This document shows, in pieces, positions 1 through 6,362 of a stretch of 8,589 bases of DNA. This DNA is from JBGPIT01 sp041485125. GTDB taxonomy: Bacteria; Desulfobacterota; Binatia; UTPRO1. The notes below the pieces were generated by a model. It did no database searches, was not told the origin of the DNA, and worked only from the letters and a program-made list of their open reading frames with translations. Position 1 is the first letter of the stretch. Each line of letters opens with the position of its first letter. Location of the stretch: NCBI GenBank assembly GCA_041485125.1, contig JBGPIT010000218.1, forward strand, positions 1-8,589, written 5' to 3'. A program made the position numbers and the translations under genes.

Positions 1-122
1 ATTGATCATGCTCTGAGAGCGCCCACGGCTGGCACCGCCGGCGCGCTCCTGCATACCAACTCCGGCCCCCGTCGTACACGGATTGCGATCGGCATCGCCG
101 CACTTGTCCGGCGCGATCGCGC
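1..122. other. Region upstream of tag, no recognisable gene
   Basis: No gene is recognised here. A short plus-strand frame closes with TGA at 14-16 and could be the last codons of an upstream gene, but only four codons are visible. I see no convincing -35/-10 pair and no Shine-Dalgarno sequence before the tag start. The perfect palindrome GCGCGATCGCGC at 111-122 abuts the tag ATG; in DNA this GC-rich it may be chance. Confidence 0.4.
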
Positions 123-869
123 ATGGCAACGAAGCGCATGGCGAACACGCACCGCCCCGCTCCGACGCGCGCCGCCCCCGCACCACGGCCGGCACGCTGC
201 TCGTGGGCGGAGAGCGACCCGCTCTACGGCCCGTATCACGACGACGAATGGGGCCGCGCGACGCTCGATGATCGCAGCCTCTTCGAGAAGCTCGTCCTCG
301 AGGGATTCCAGTCGGGCCTCTCCTGGCTCACGATCCTGCGCAAGCGCGACGCTTTCCGCCGCGCGTTTCGCCGCTTCGCGCCCGCGGCAGTAGCGCGCTT
401 CGACGCCGAGGACGTCGCCCGGCTCCTGAACGACGCCGGGATCGTCCGGCATCGCGGCAAGATCGAGGCGGCGGTGCAGAACGCGCGCTGCGTGCGCGAG
501 ATCCAACGCGCCTGCGGATCGTTCGCGACCTTCGTCTGGTCGTTCGCGCCGCGCCGCTCGCGACGGGCACCGCGGACGCGTGCGGGGGTGCCGGTGACGA
601 CCGCGGAGGCACGGGCGCTGGCGCAGAGCCTCCGCGCCCACGGCTTCCGTTTCGTCGGACCGACGACCGCCTACGCGTTCATGCAAGCGATGGGGCTGGT
701 CAACGATCACCTCGAAGGCTGCCCCGTGCGCGTCGCCTGCGAGCGCGCGCGCCGGCGTGCCCTGCGGGCTTCCACGCGTGCCGGGCGCCCGGTATCGTCG
801 CCGCATGCGCGAGATCACCGCCGTCTTCCATCGCACCAAGCAGGTCGACATCTACCCGCTCGAAGGTGA
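123..869 (+). CDS. tag: DNA-3-methyladenine glycosylase I
   Basis: This enzyme removes 3-methyladenine from alkylated DNA, the first step of cytoplasmic base-excision repair. The protein aligns with E. coli Tag across its length with a constant 22-residue offset in the N-terminal part. The zinc ligands match: Cys26 and His39 near the N-terminus, and His196 and Cys200 in NDHLEGC. The active-site block LEGFQSGLSW (residues 59-68, Glu60 and Trp68) and GIVRHRGKI are also present. Family members are usually about 190 residues; this one is 248, with about 22 extra residues at the front and a basic, low-complexity tail of about 40 after Cys200. The tail's last 65 nt overlap the start of the DUF2889 gene in another frame. 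ATG at 123 was chosen; ATG at 138 is equally possible, and neither has a clear Shine-Dalgarno sequence. Identification is firm; the exact ends are less so. Confidence 0.93.
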   Translation: MATKRMANTHRPAPTRAAPAPRPARCSWAESDPLYGPYHDDEWGRATLDDRSLFEKLVLEGFQSGLSWLTILRKRDAFRRAFRRFAPAAVARFDAEDVARLLNDAGIVRHRGKIEAAVQNARCVREIQRACGSFATFVWSFAPRRSRRAPRTRAGVPVTTAEARALAQSLRAHGFRFVGPTTAYAFMQAMGLVNDHLEGCPVRVACERARRRALRASTRAGRPVSSPHARDHRRLPSHQAGRHLPARR

Positions 870-1377
870 CCGCTTCCTCATCGCGGCGGTCCTGCTCGAC
901 GAGGTCCACGACGTCCGTGCCGAGGTCGAGATCCTCCATCCGTCGCTCGAGATCGTCGCCGCCCGCTCCCAGGTACGGAATGGACCGTTCACCTCGGTCT
1001 GCAACATGACGCAGCCGAACATGACGAAGCTCGTCGGCATGCGCGTCGCGCGCGGCTTCACCCAGCAGGCGCGTGCCGCGGTCGGCGGCGGCGGCGGCTG
1101 CCACCGGGTCTCCGAGCTCCTGGTCGAGATCGCCCAGGCCGCCTACCAGCTGCACTTCGTGCGCTTCTTCAGCACGGTGCCGCGCGAGGTGCGCGAGGCG
1201 AAGGACGATCCGCTGCAGCGCCGGCGCGCGGTGCTGCAGGCGATCCCGGGCATGCGCAACACGTGCTTCTCCTACAGCGACGAGCACGAGGATCTCGTTG
1301 CCCAGCACGCCACCCCGCTCGAGCTTCGCGGTCAAACGATGCCGCGCCGCCAGTTTCCTGACGCGTCGCTGCCGTGA
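805..1377 (+). CDS. DUF2889 family protein of unknown function
   Basis: This 190-residue protein resembles the DUF2889 family, whose biochemical role is unknown to me. The family-like features are an N-terminal beta-rich half (about residues 14-60), a GMRVARGFTQQ segment (78-88), a glycine run ending in a Cys-His pair (GGGGGCHRVSELL, Cys99-His100), a helix with QAAYQ (111-115), and a late PGMRNTC (Cys154). Cys66 is another candidate conserved cysteine. There is no signal peptide or membrane segment. ATG at 805 was chosen because the family-like sequence begins there; an in-frame GTG at 757 would add 16 residues lying inside tag. The gene overlaps the 3' end of tag by 65 nt, so the two are probably co-transcribed, and a strong terminator follows 46 nt after the stop. 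The family call is from memory of the pattern, not a search. Confidence 0.72.
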   Translation: MREITAVFHRTKQVDIYPLEGDRFLIAAVLLDEVHDVRAEVEILHPSLEIVAARSQVRNGPFTSVCNMTQPNMTKLVGMRVARGFTQQARAAVGGGGGCHRVSELLVEIAQAAYQLHFVRFFSTVPREVREAKDDPLQRRRAVLQAIPGMRNTCFSYSDEHEDLVAQHATPLELRGQTMPRRQFPDASLP

Positions 1378-1423
1378 GACGACGGACCGAAACTCCCCCG
1401 TCGCGCGGCCGGCGCGCCAGTAA

Positions 1424-1453
1424 AAAAGCCCGGCTCGCGGGAGCCGGGCTTTT
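1424..1453. terminator. Bidirectional intrinsic terminator
   Basis: A perfect 9-bp stem, GCCCGGCTC (1428-1436) with GAGCCGGGC (1441-1449), closes a 4-nt GCGG loop. It is flanked by A6 on the left (1422-1427) and T4 on the right (1450-1453), so the stem can extend by four A-T pairs. Read plus it ends the tag/DUF2889 transcript; read minus it has a T6 tail and ends the tRNA-fMet transcript. The position between convergent genes fits a shared terminator. Confidence 0.93.
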
Positions 1454-1470
1454 GTAGAAGCGTTAGGGAG

Positions 1471-1544
<74 letters not shown>

Positions 1545-1560
1545 TCAGGAAGGAGCTTGG

Positions 1561-1587
1561 TGTATAGGCTCGTACCGGGGGTGTCAA
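1561..1587 (-). promoter_or_regulatory. Sigma-70-type promoter of tRNA-fMet
   Basis: On the minus strand a perfect -35 box TTGACA (1587 to 1582) is followed by -10 box TATACA (1566 to 1561), separated by 15 nt, which is shorter than the usual 16-18. Transcription would start near 1554, about ten nucleotides before the mature tRNA 5' end. The -35 box contains the TGA stop (1586-1584) of the upstream small gene. The boxes and placement are seen; promoter activity is inferred. Confidence 0.7.
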
Positions 1588-1883
1588 CGCGACGGTATCG
1601 CGCGGCGTGAGGCGCGCGCGGCGTGCAAGCGCACCACCACGCCGTGGCGTTTCAGGCGCTTCATGCGTCGCGCGAGGATGCGGAGCTCGGGGCTGTTGCG
1701 GGGTGTGCCGGCGAGATCGACGTCGACGTGAATGTCGATGCCGTTCGCGCTCCGCAGGGTGACGATCTGATCGTAGAGGTTTTCGACGTCGTAGGGCGTG
1801 AGCGCACCAGCGAAGTAGAGCCACCCGCTCGGCGTCGGCGCGACCGCACTCAACCGACCCGTTCCGTTCCCACCGCCATCCAT
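1584..1883 (-). CDS. Small hypothetical protein, possibly STAS-like
   Basis: This encodes a 99-residue protein I do not recognise. ATG at 1883 was chosen because a strong Shine-Dalgarno GGAGGAG (1895-1889) lies 5 nt upstream; the earlier in-frame ATG at 1928 has none. The central part (residues 20-90) reads like real protein with GC-rich third codon positions. It alternates predicted strands and helices: SGWLYFAGALTP, a helix around residues 31-46, a strand GIDIHVDVDLAG, a basic helix SPELRILARRMKRLKRH, and a strand GVVVRLH. That order loosely recalls the STAS fold of anti-anti-sigma factors, but no phosphorylatable serine motif is evident, so this is only a suggestion. There is no signal peptide, membrane segment or cysteine. 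Its stop codon overlaps the tRNA promoter, and it may be transcribed alone from the weak promoter at 1909-1937. Confidence 0.6.
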   Translation of the reverse strand: MDGGGNGTGRLSAVAPTPSGWLYFAGALTPYDVENLYDQIVTLRSANGIDIHVDVDLAGTPRNSPELRILARRMKRLKRHGVVVRLHAARASRRAIPSR

Positions 1884-1908
1884 CACCACTCCTCCACGAC
1901 CGCGCTGT

Positions 1909-1937
1909 TTTGTAGATGGACCCGACATCGTTTGCAA
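1909..1937 (-). promoter_or_regulatory. Possible promoter of the small hypothetical gene
   Basis: On the minus strand TTGCAA (1937-1932) and TACAAA (1914-1909) are separated by exactly 17 nt and sit just upstream of the GGAGGAG ribosome-binding site for the gene starting at 1883. This is one of the few A/T-richer patches in the gap. The hexamers match consensus only partly, so the assignment is tentative. Confidence 0.35.
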
Positions 1938-2292
1938 TGACTTTCGCGTCAACTCGCGCGATGGCGCAGCGCGTCTGTGATCGTGGGCAACGTGAACGAT
2001 CGTCGGGAAGGTGCCGTGGCGTTTCGACTCGGCGAGCACGCCACGCTCGAACGTGAGGGCGACGCGAGCGTCGTCCGCTGCACACGCGCCGAGCAGGTTC
2101 CGTGCCTCGAGAAGCGCGCTGCGACGTCAACGCTCTTCGCGGCGGCGCGCACGTCGCGCGGTGCAAATTTGGACGCGTCGCCACGATGTTGACGCGAGTC
2201 CGCGACGGTCGCGACGTCGCGCGCGTCGACGTCGTTCTCGCGCGGAGCGTCGAGCGCGATCCGATCCGGACGACGCGCCTCCCGGGCGGTAG

Positions 2293-2319
2293 AAAATCGT
2301 CGCGCCGCGAACGTGACGA
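2293..2319 (-). terminator. Weak terminator-like hairpin after rluB
   Basis: Immediately after the rluB stop, the minus strand can pair TCGTC (2319-2315) with GACGA (2301-2297), plus two inner C-G pairs after a mismatch, around a 7-nt loop. A T4 run (2296-2293) follows. The position fits the end of a long operon, but the stem is short and imperfect. Confidence 0.3.
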
Positions 2320-2320
2320 C

Positions 2321-3061
2321 TCAGCGCAGACCGACGGCGCGACGGAGCGCCGAGACCTCCGACGGCGCGAGCAGGCGGACACCGCCGAGCGGCAGGCTGC
2401 CCAGGCTGAGCGGTCCGATGCGCACCCGCTGCAGCTTCTCGACGCTGTGCCCGACGGCCTCGCAGAGCTTTCGAATCAGATGCGTCCGACCTTCGTGAAC
2501 GGTGATGCGGAGCCACGTCTTCGTCGGCAGCGCGCGCTCCACCTCGATCTCGGCCGGCCCGGTGCGACCCTCGGGCAGCCGCACGCCGCGCCGGAGCCGC
2601 GCCAGCGCGCGCTCGTCGGGCAGGCCGCTCACCTTGACGCGATACGTCCGTGGCACGTGGTAGCGCGGGTGCGTCACGCGCGCGGCGAGATCGCCGTCGT
2701 TGGTGAGAAGCAGGAGCCCGCTCGATTGCAGGTCGAGTCGGCCGACCGGGAATACGCGCGCGAAACGGCGCGGGAGAAGATCGAGCACCGTCGGGCGACC
2801 TTCCGGGTCGCGCATGGTGGTGACCAGGCCCGGCGGTTTGTTGACGGCGAGGTGCAGCAGCTCTTGGCGCTGCGGCAGCGGCTTATTGTCGACGTGGATC
2901 TTGTCCGTCGGCTTCGCGCGCGTCCCCAGCTCCGTCACCGTCTTGCCGTTCAGCTTCACCCGGCCTTGCTGGATCATCGTTTCCGCCGCCCGTCGCGAGC
3001 AGATCCCCGCTTCCGCCAGCAGCTTCTGTAGCCGCGTCCCTGTCGCCGTCGTGTTCGCCAT
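2321..3061 (-). CDS. rluB: 23S rRNA pseudouridine synthase, RsuA/RluB family
   Basis: This 246-residue enzyme belongs to the RsuA/RluB/RluE/RluF family, which isomerises a specific uridine in rRNA to pseudouridine; RluB acts on 23S rRNA in the large subunit. Residues 9-55 form an S4 RNA-binding domain (RLQKLLAEAGICSRRAAE). The catalytic domain follows, with NKPPGLVTT (74-82) and the motif GRLDLQSSGLLLLTNDG, where Asp110 is the catalytic aspartate. The C-terminal part has HEGRTHLIRKLCEAVGH (189-205) and the RIGPLSLGSLPLG segment typical of this subgroup. ATG at 3061 was chosen because GGAG lies 8 nt upstream and family alignment starts nearby; ATG at 3082 would add seven residues. The first 179 nt overlap the 3' end of scpB in another frame. 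RluB is favoured over its paralogues by the scpA-scpB neighbourhood. Confidence 0.92.
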   Translation of the reverse strand: MANTTATGTRLQKLLAEAGICSRRAAETMIQQGRVKLNGKTVTELGTRAKPTDKIHVDNKPLPQRQELLHLAVNKPPGLVTTMRDPEGRPTVLDLLPRRFARVFPVGRLDLQSSGLLLLTNDGDLAARVTHPRYHVPRTYRVKVSGLPDERALARLRRGVRLPEGRTGPAEIEVERALPTKTWLRITVHEGRTHLIRKLCEAVGHSVEKLQRVRIGPLSLGSLPLGGVRLLAPSEVSALRRAVGLR

Positions 3062-3866
3062 CGTCGCCGCTCCAGGTTTCATCGGACCCCGCCGCCGCGC
3101 CCGCCGCCACCCCGTCCGGCATCGACGCCGCCACCTCGGTGAGCGCAGGCAGGCCGGCGAGATCCTTCAAGCCAAAGACCTCGAGGAACTGCCGCGTCGT
3201 ACCGTACAGCAACGGCCGTCCGATCACCTCCTTGCGGCCGATGATCCTCACCAGCTTGCGGCTCAACAACGACGCGAGGACGCTGTCGACGTCGACGCCG
3301 CGGATCGCCTCGATCTCGGCGCGGGTGATCGGCTGCTTGTAGGCGACGATCGCGAGCGTCTCGAGCGTCGCGCGGGTGAGGCGCCAGGGCTTCTGCTGAA
3401 AGAGCCGCCGCACCCACTCGGCATGCTCGGGCGCCGTGCGGCACTGGAAGCCGCCCGCGACCTCGATGATGCGGATGCCGCGCCGCTCGCGCTCGGCGCG
3501 CGCGGCGAGCTCGTGCAGCGCCGCGCGGAGCTCGCCGCGGCTCGGACCGGGGATCACGTCCGCGAGACGCACGAGCGTGAGCGGCTCGCCGGCCGCGAAG
3601 AGCACGCTCTCGAGGATCGCGATCAGACGCTCGTCGGCCGCCGCGTCGCTCGGGACCTCGTCGTCGGCGGCATCGGCCGCCGCCTCGATCGCCGCCGCGT
3701 CGACCGGCCCGTCGTCACCACCACCCGCCGCGACCTCGTCGGCCGGTGCCGGTCCGGCGTCGTCCGTGCCGGCGGCGGCGCTCAGGGCCGGTCCCGGCCC
3801 GACGCGCTCGATGAGCGACGAGTCGGCGCCGCGCTCGCGTCTCTTCGTGGTCCGCGTCTCCTCCAT
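2883..3866 (-). CDS. scpB: Segregation and condensation protein B
   Basis: ScpB is the winged-helix kleisin partner that, with ScpA and SMC, forms the bacterial condensin needed for chromosome compaction and segregation. The conserved core covers about residues 79-246: LIAILESVLFAAGEPLTL, then GGFQCRTAPEHAEWVRRL, then LETLAIVAYKQPITRAEIE (168-186, the most diagnostic part), followed by VDSVLASLLSRKLV and GRPLLYGTTRQFLEVFGL. At 327 residues it is well above the roughly 200 usual for the family. An acidic, alanine-rich leader of about 78 residues and a Gly/Asp-rich tail of about 80 flank the core. ATG at 3866 was chosen for its AAAGGA ribosome-binding site; a GTG at 3896 sharing GTGA with the scpA stop is the alternative. 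The last 59 residues are encoded inside rluB. Confidence 0.93.
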   Translation of the reverse strand: MEETRTTKRRERGADSSLIERVGPGPALSAAAGTDDAGPAPADEVAAGGGDDGPVDAAAIEAAADAADDEVPSDAAADERLIAILESVLFAAGEPLTLVRLADVIPGPSRGELRAALHELAARAERERRGIRIIEVAGGFQCRTAPEHAEWVRRLFQQKPWRLTRATLETLAIVAYKQPITRAEIEAIRGVDVDSVLASLLSRKLVRIIGRKEVIGRPLLYGTTRQFLEVFGLKDLAGLPALTEVAASMPDGVAAGAAAGSDETWSGDDGEHDGDRDAATEAAGGSGDLLATGGGNDDPARPGEAERQDGDGAGDAREADGQDPRRQ

Positions 3867-3892
3867 TCGGCTTCCTTTCCGGCGCACGTCGC

Positions 3893-4648
3893 TCACTGCG
3901 ACGGCGAGCCGTTCCCCACCGGCGCGTACGATGCCGCGCCGACACCGGCGAAGAGCATGATGTCCCCGAGCTCCTCGTCCTGCCGCGCGCGGATCGCCTG
4001 CCCCTTCACGAGCTCGAGCAAGGCGAGGAACGTCGCGACCAGACGGCGCCGGCTCGGCGCGCCCGCGAAGAGGTCGCGGAAACGCAGCGGGCCGTCAATC
4101 GTCAGGCGTCGCAGGATCACCTCGATGCATTCCGCGACCGAGATCTCCTCGGTCACGATCTCGTGGAAGCTCTCGCGCAGCGAGCGCTCCAGGACGTCGC
4201 GGAACGCCTCGAGGAGGTCGGCGAGCGTGACGTCGCGCAGCCGCACGCCGTCGCCGTCGTTGCGCTCGGGCACTTCGGGCTCGCGGCGGAACACGTCGCG
4301 CGTGAGCACCGGCCGGTCGCCGAGCGCGAGCGCCGCCCCGCGGTAACGCTGATACTCGACGAGCTGCTGCACGAGGTCGGCGCGCGGATCCTCGTCGGGA
4401 TCCTCGGCGTCGCTCTCGGACGGCGGCAGCAGCATGCGCGACTTGATGTGGGTGAGCGTCGCCGCCATCACCAGGTACTCGCCGGCGACGTCGAGATTCA
4501 TGTCGGACATGAGGTGGACGTACTCGAGGTACTGCTCGGTGATGCGCGCGACCGGAATGTCGTAGACCTCGACCTCGTTCTTCTTGATGAGGTGCAAGAG
4601 CAGATCGAGCGGCCCTTCGAAGATCTCGAGCTTCACCTGGTAGGTCAT
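3893..4648 (-). CDS. scpA: Segregation and condensation protein A
   Basis: ScpA is the kleisin subunit of the SMC-ScpAB condensin; it bridges the two SMC heads and binds ScpB. The 251-residue protein has the family opening FEGPLDLLLHLIKKNEVEVY (residues 10-29), the helix block LDVAGEYLVMAATLTHIKSRMLLP (52-75), an acidic linker (79-90), and the C-terminal winged-helix region from about 165 to 232 (EISVAECIEVILRRL, then RLVATFLALLELVKGQAI). Length and domain order are normal. ATG at 4648 was chosen: it overlaps the trpS stop as ATGA, and GGGAGG sits about 6 nt upstream. The frame stays open further upstream, but that part is a shadow of trpS. The overlap with trpS and the 26-nt spacing to scpB point to coupled translation. 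Confidence 0.96.
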   Translation of the reverse strand: MTYQVKLEIFEGPLDLLLHLIKKNEVEVYDIPVARITEQYLEYVHLMSDMNLDVAGEYLVMAATLTHIKSRMLLPPSESDAEDPDEDPRADLVQQLVEYQRYRGAALALGDRPVLTRDVFRREPEVPERNDGDGVRLRDVTLADLLEAFRDVLERSLRESFHEIVTEEISVAECIEVILRRLTIDGPLRFRDLFAGAPSRRRLVATFLALLELVKGQAIRARQDEELGDIMLFAGVGAASYAPVGNGSPSQ

Positions 4649-5634
4649 AGCCGCCCTCCCACCCCGACCCGTTCGCGCACGGTCGCCATGGTCTCGGCGG
4701 CGACCCCCCGCGCTTCCTCCGTTCCCGCCGCGATGATCTCGCGCACCCGGTCCGGCCGCGCCGCGAGCTCGGCCCGACGCTCGCGGATCGGCCGCAGCTC
4801 CTCTTCGAGTCGCGCGATCATGATGTGCTTGCACTCGAGACAGCCGATGCCGGCGGTCCGGCAGCCCCGCGCCGTGTACTCGAGCTCCTCCGGCGTGCAG
4901 TAGAGGCGATGGTAGGTGTACGTCGGACAATCATCGGGATCGCCGGGATCGGTGCGGCGCGCGCGCCGGGGGTCGGTCATCATGCGCGACAGCTTCGCCT
5001 TCACCTCCGCGGCCGAGTCGGCGAGGAAGACGGCGTTGTTGTAGCTCTTGCTCATCTTGCGGCCGTCGAGACCGGGAACGCGCGGCGCGCGCGTCAGCAG
5101 CGCCTCGGGCTCGGGAAACGTCTCGCCGAAGAGATGATTGAACCGCCGCGCGATCTCGCGCGCGAGCTCGATGTGCGGCACCTGATCGGCGCCGACGGGG
5201 ACACCGGTGGCGCGGTAGATCAGGATGTCCGCCGCCTGCAGCACCGGATAGCCGAGGAACCCATAGGTCGAGAGGTCGCGATCGACGAGCTGCTGCTGGG
5301 TCTCCTTGTAGGTCGGCACGCGCTCGAGCCAGCTCACCGGCGTGATCATCGAGAAGAGCAGGTGCAGCTCGGCGTGCTCGAGGATGCTCGACTGCAGAAA
5401 CAGCGTGGCGCGCTCCGGATCGATGCCGGCGGCGAGCCAGTCGATCACCATCTCGAGGACGTTGTGCGAGACGCTCTCGGCGCGGTCGTAGTCGGTCGTG
5501 AGCGCATGCCAGTCGGCGACGAAGAAGAAGCATTCGTCCGACTCCTGCAGGCGCCGCCAGTTCGCCAGCGTCCCGATCAGATGGCCGAGATGCAGGCGCC
5601 CGGTCGGCCGCATGCCGCTCACGATGCGGCTCAC
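4645..5634 (-). CDS. trpS: Tryptophanyl-tRNA synthetase
   Basis: This class Ic synthetase charges tRNA-Trp with tryptophan in the cytoplasm. The 329-residue protein has the HIGH-type signature HLGH (15-18) in GRLHLGHLIG, the substrate-pocket segment GYPVLQAADILIY (128-140, Asp136 as the likely indole-binding residue), VGADQVPHIELARE (147-160) and the KMSKS loop (193-197). Five cysteines follow: Cys236, 246, 258, 265 and 268. Four of them form C-x21-C-x6-C-x2-C, within one residue of the C-x22-C-x6-C-x2-C motif that I recall binding a [4Fe-4S] cluster in Thermotoga maritima TrpRS. GTG at 5634 was chosen; it shares GTGA with the M50 stop and places the family N-terminus correctly, with a modest AGGTG upstream. 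The 3' end overlaps scpA by ATGA. Full length, no missing catalytic motif. Confidence 0.97.
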   Translation of the reverse strand: MSRIVSGMRPTGRLHLGHLIGTLANWRRLQESDECFFFVADWHALTTDYDRAESVSHNVLEMVIDWLAAGIDPERATLFLQSSILEHAELHLLFSMITPVSWLERVPTYKETQQQLVDRDLSTYGFLGYPVLQAADILIYRATGVPVGADQVPHIELAREIARRFNHLFGETFPEPEALLTRAPRVPGLDGRKMSKSYNNAVFLADSAAEVKAKLSRMMTDPRRARRTDPGDPDDCPTYTYHRLYCTPEELEYTARGCRTAGIGCLECKHIMIARLEEELRPIRERRAELAARPDRVREIIAAGTEEARGVAAETMATVRERVGVGGRL

Positions 5635-6311
5635 AGCAACACCTGGAGCAGGAACCGCACGGGCGCGTCGATGAGGGTGCCGAGGGTGCGCGTCATGAGG
5701 AGCGCCATCACGATCAGGAAGCCGAAGGGCTCGATCGACGCAAGGAGCCGCGCCTGCTGCTCAGGCAGGATGCCGGTCAGCACGCGGCCGCCGTCGAGCG
5801 GCGGGATCGGCAAGAGATTGAAGACCGCGAGGACGACGTTGATCACCACGGCGTACTTCGCCATCACCGCGAGGGGCACCAGTACCGCCTCGGCGAGCCG
5901 GATCGCGCCCTCGTGGCTCGCGTCGAGCCCGCTCACGTAGCGGTACAGCAGGTGGAACACGATCGCGCATACGGCGGCGAGCGTGATGTTGGTGAGCGGC
6001 CCCGCGAGCGCGACCAGCACCATGTCGCGCTTGGGATCGCGCAGCCGGGTGTAGTCGACCGGCACCGGTCGCGCGTAGCCGAAGACCGGCGCGCCGGCGA
6101 GGAGCAGCAGCGCCGGCAGGAGGACGGTACCGATCGGATCGATGTGCGGCAGCGGGTTCAGCGTCAGGCGGCCCATGCGGAGCGCGGTGTCGTCACCGAG
6201 GCGCAACGCGACGACGCCGTGGGCGACCTCGTGGAAGATGACGGCGGCGAGCAGCGGCAGGGCCCAGAGCGCCAGCTGGCGAACGAACTCCGCGATCTGC
6301 TCCGGCCCCAT
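5631..6311 (-). CDS. Site-2 protease-type M50 family metallopeptidase
   Basis: This is a polytopic membrane zinc protease of the M50 family (short YwhC-like form, without PDZ or CBS domain); its substrate is unknown. The 226-residue protein carries HEVAH (His27, Glu28, His31) inside the first hydrophobic segment and the second zinc-site motif NLLPIPPLDGGRVL (165-178, Asp173 as third ligand). Hydrophobic stretches at about 12-32, 60-78, 98-122, 138-168 and 188-208 are probable membrane spans. Start ATG 6311 has AGGA 7 nt upstream. The gene lies 51 nt after xerD with no terminator between them, and its stop is shared with the trpS start as GTGA. This small M50 type commonly sits beside trpS and scpA in delta-proteobacterial genomes, as far as I recall, but the link looks positional rather than functional. 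Confidence 0.92.
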   Translation of the reverse strand: MGPEQIAEFVRQLALWALPLLAAVIFHEVAHGVVALRLGDDTALRMGRLTLNPLPHIDPIGTVLLPALLLLAGAPVFGYARPVPVDYTRLRDPKRDMVLVALAGPLTNITLAAVCAIVFHLLYRYVSGLDASHEGAIRLAEAVLVPLAVMAKYAVVINVVLAVFNLLPIPPLDGGRVLTGILPEQQARLLASIEPFGFLIVMALLMTRTLGTLIDAPVRFLLQVLL

Positions 6312-6362
6312 TGCGTGTTCCTAACAAGCACCGCATGCGGGCGCAACGAATCGTCGCGCAGG

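Larger units (their letters stand above)
1884..2320. other. 437-bp gap with no convincing gene
   Basis: This is the longest non-coding stretch in the window. I see no tRNA, riboswitch or recognisable gene on either strand. The plus strand has a weak 71-codon frame from GTG 1977 to 2192 without a Shine-Dalgarno or family resemblance, and the minus strand has only serine/arginine-rich shadows. The right half is rich in CGACG and CGTCG words, including three GACGTC palindromes at 2123, 2213 and 2228. The left end holds the putative promoter for the small gene, the right end a weak terminator-like hairpin after rluB. Confidence 0.5.

Noticed and set aside
781..792. Perfect palindrome CCGGGCGCCCGG before the DUF2889 start
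   Set aside because: It is very short, lies within the tag coding sequence and has no T-run; in GC-rich DNA it is likely chance rather than an operator or terminator.
6..851. Long open minus-strand frame opposite tag
   Set aside because: It is the antisense shadow of tag, with Arg/Ala-rich composition and no family resemblance, while the plus-strand frame encodes an unmistakable Tag.
1977..2192. 71-codon plus-strand frame from GTG
   Set aside because: Composition is fairly balanced, but there is no Shine-Dalgarno, no promoter and no recognisable family, so I did not call it a gene.
2700..4346. 548-codon plus-strand open frame opposite rluB, scpB and scpA
   Set aside because: It crosses three well-identified minus-strand genes and its translation is Arg/Ser-rich without any recognisable motif; GC-rich antisense openness explains it.
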